In this document: positions 32,546-33,327 of the stretch, piece after piece
Numbering within the stretch: the first letter of the stretch is position 1
Layout: each line of letters opens with the position of its first letter
DNA from: Clostridium sp. CAG:253
GTDB lineage: Bacteria > Bacillota > Clostridia > Lachnospirales > Lachnospiraceae
Length of the DNA stretch: 33,327 nucleotides
Assembly: GCA_000436755.1 (NCBI GenBank)
Contig: FR887338.1
Location: 17,286 to 50,612, forward strand
Direction of reading: 5' to 3'
The notes under the pieces: model-generated
What the model was told of the DNA's origin: nothing
Database searches by the model: none
The model's input: only the letters and a program-made list of their open reading frames with translations
Position numbers and translations under genes: made by a program

Positions 32546-33298
32546 ATGAGATTAACACAGGGAACAAAAAAAGCACTTTCATTAGCTCTTTCAGCAGCAT
32601 TGGTTATTACAGGTGCAAGTTTTGAGGGAACAAAAAGTGCAGCAGCAGACACTACAACAAACACAACAGTAGCCAGCGGTTCGGCAGTAACAAGCGCACC
32701 GGCTATTACAAGCGCACCAGCAATAACAAGTGCACCGGCAGTTACAGAGACACCGGAAGTGACAAGTGCACCAGCAGTTACAGAGACACCGGCACCAACA
32801 AACACACCAGCAGTAAAAGTAACAGTTGCAAAAAAAGCTGTTTCAGTTGCACCTGGAAAAACAACAACAGTTAAGTACACATCAAATGCGACAGTTAAAG
32901 TTTCAAGCAGCAACAAGGCTGTAACAGTTAAGGTTAACAAGACTAAAAAGACAGTTACAATTTCTGCTAAATCTACAGCAACTATGGGTTCTACAGCTAC
33001 AGTAACTCTTAAAGCAGGTACTAAGAAAGCTACAATAAAAGTAACAGTTGCAAAGAGTGCAAATGTTAAAAAGAATAAGACAGTTAAATATTCAGTAAAA
33101 TTTGCAAAAGTAACTAAGAAAGTTAAGACAAATAAGATTAAGGTTACTGTAAAGAATAAGAAGATTGCAAAAGTAACAGTTAAGAAAAATGCTAAGGGTC
33201 AGATTACATATAGTGTAAAAGGACTTAAAAAAGGAAAGACAACTGCTACAATCAAATATGGTAAGAAATCTGTAAAAGTTAGTGTGGTTGTAAAATAA
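32546..33298 (+). CDS. Secreted lysine-rich protein with Thr/Pro linker and Ig-like C-terminal region
   Basis: The product is 250 residues. A signal peptide ('KKALSLALSAALVITGASF') precedes a linker of TSAP/TETP repeats (about 50-90). Next comes a beta-rich region with alternating K/V/T ('KVTVAKKAVSVAPGKTTTVKY', given in part) like BIG2 Ig-like modules, and a very basic C-terminus ('KKGKTTATIKYGKKSVKVS'). Lysine is strikingly abundant and acidic residues nearly absent after residue 90, suggesting binding to anionic wall polymers. No enzymatic motif is seen. The gene is complete; no terminator is visible in the last 29 bases of the window. Confidence 0.85.
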   Translation: MRLTQGTKKALSLALSAALVITGASFEGTKSAAADTTTNTTVASGSAVTSAPAITSAPAITSAPAVTETPEVTSAPAVTETPAPTNTPAVKVTVAKKAVSVAPGKTTTVKYTSNATVKVSSSNKAVTVKVNKTKKTVTISAKSTATMGSTATVTLKAGTKKATIKVTVAKSANVKKNKTVKYSVKFAKVTKKVKTNKIKVTVKNKKIAKVTVKKNAKGQITYSVKGLKKGKTTATIKYGKKSVKVSVVVK

Positions 33299-33327
33299 TT
33301 GACCGGGTTAAAGTAAATTAAAGCTGA

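Noticed and set aside
32690..32815. Short tandem DNA repeats
   Set aside because: They encode the TSAP/TETP linker of the secreted protein, not a separate element.
1..33327. tRNA, rRNA or known riboswitch
   Set aside because: No cloverleaf, rRNA core sequence or recognisable riboswitch consensus was noticed on either strand by eye.

Overview
This is a low-GC Gram-positive chromosomal segment, most likely from a gut Lachnospiraceae (Clostridia). Supporting this are AGGAGG-type ribosome sites, TTGACA/TATAAT-type promoters, a CIRCE operator, a CotS-type coat-kinase homologue, AzlCD, and secreted proteins with Pro/Thr-rich linkers. Calls rest on reading motifs by eye; no database search was run.

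Layout. (1) 1-3250: the end of a secreted Ig-like protein with its terminator, a convergent DUF5662 gene, and an AlbA_2/RecG-C-like ATP-binding regulator. The regulator sits between a 62-bp orphan copy of an AraC-gene tail and the intact AraC gene. (2) 3458-8475: an AraC regulator divergent from a heterodimeric ABC exporter with one degenerate ATP site. (3) 8476-16603: an accessory, scarred region. It holds an AAA-ATPase-like/PD-(D/E)XK (DUF1703) gene flanked by perfect 60-bp direct repeats of its own tail, an AgrA-like LytTR response regulator with an AgrC-like histidine kinase, a short peptide ORF, and a BcrA-type ABC module with three permeases. Truncated copies of the same permease and ATPase genes lie among them. 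(4) 16647-27798: acyl-ACP thioesterase, DUF218 protein, AzlCD, CIRCE-controlled Hsp20, a secreted FG-GAP-like protein, a CotS-like pseudokinase, a PEGA lipoprotein, phosphoglucomutase and GlgB. (5) 27870-33298: a secreted GH25 lysozyme (minus strand), a radical-SAM/DUF4130 DNA-repair-linked pair behind an SOS-box-like palindrome, and a lysine-rich secreted protein.

The most interesting part is 8.5-16.6 kb. Two pairs of 13-bp direct repeats with a 20-bp period lie at exactly the same distance (26 bp) from TGn-extended -10 boxes. One pair is in front of the response regulator and the other in front of the peptide/ABC operon. This predicts a compact, autoregulated LytTR circuit driving a small peptide and a peptide-type ABC transporter. 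The same region shows repeated duplication and deletion: at least five gene-tail or gene-head remnants, plus a 134-bp near-perfect repeat (8575-8708 and 16456-16589) bounding about 7.9 kb. The second copy looks like the product of recombination across the DUF1703 gene.
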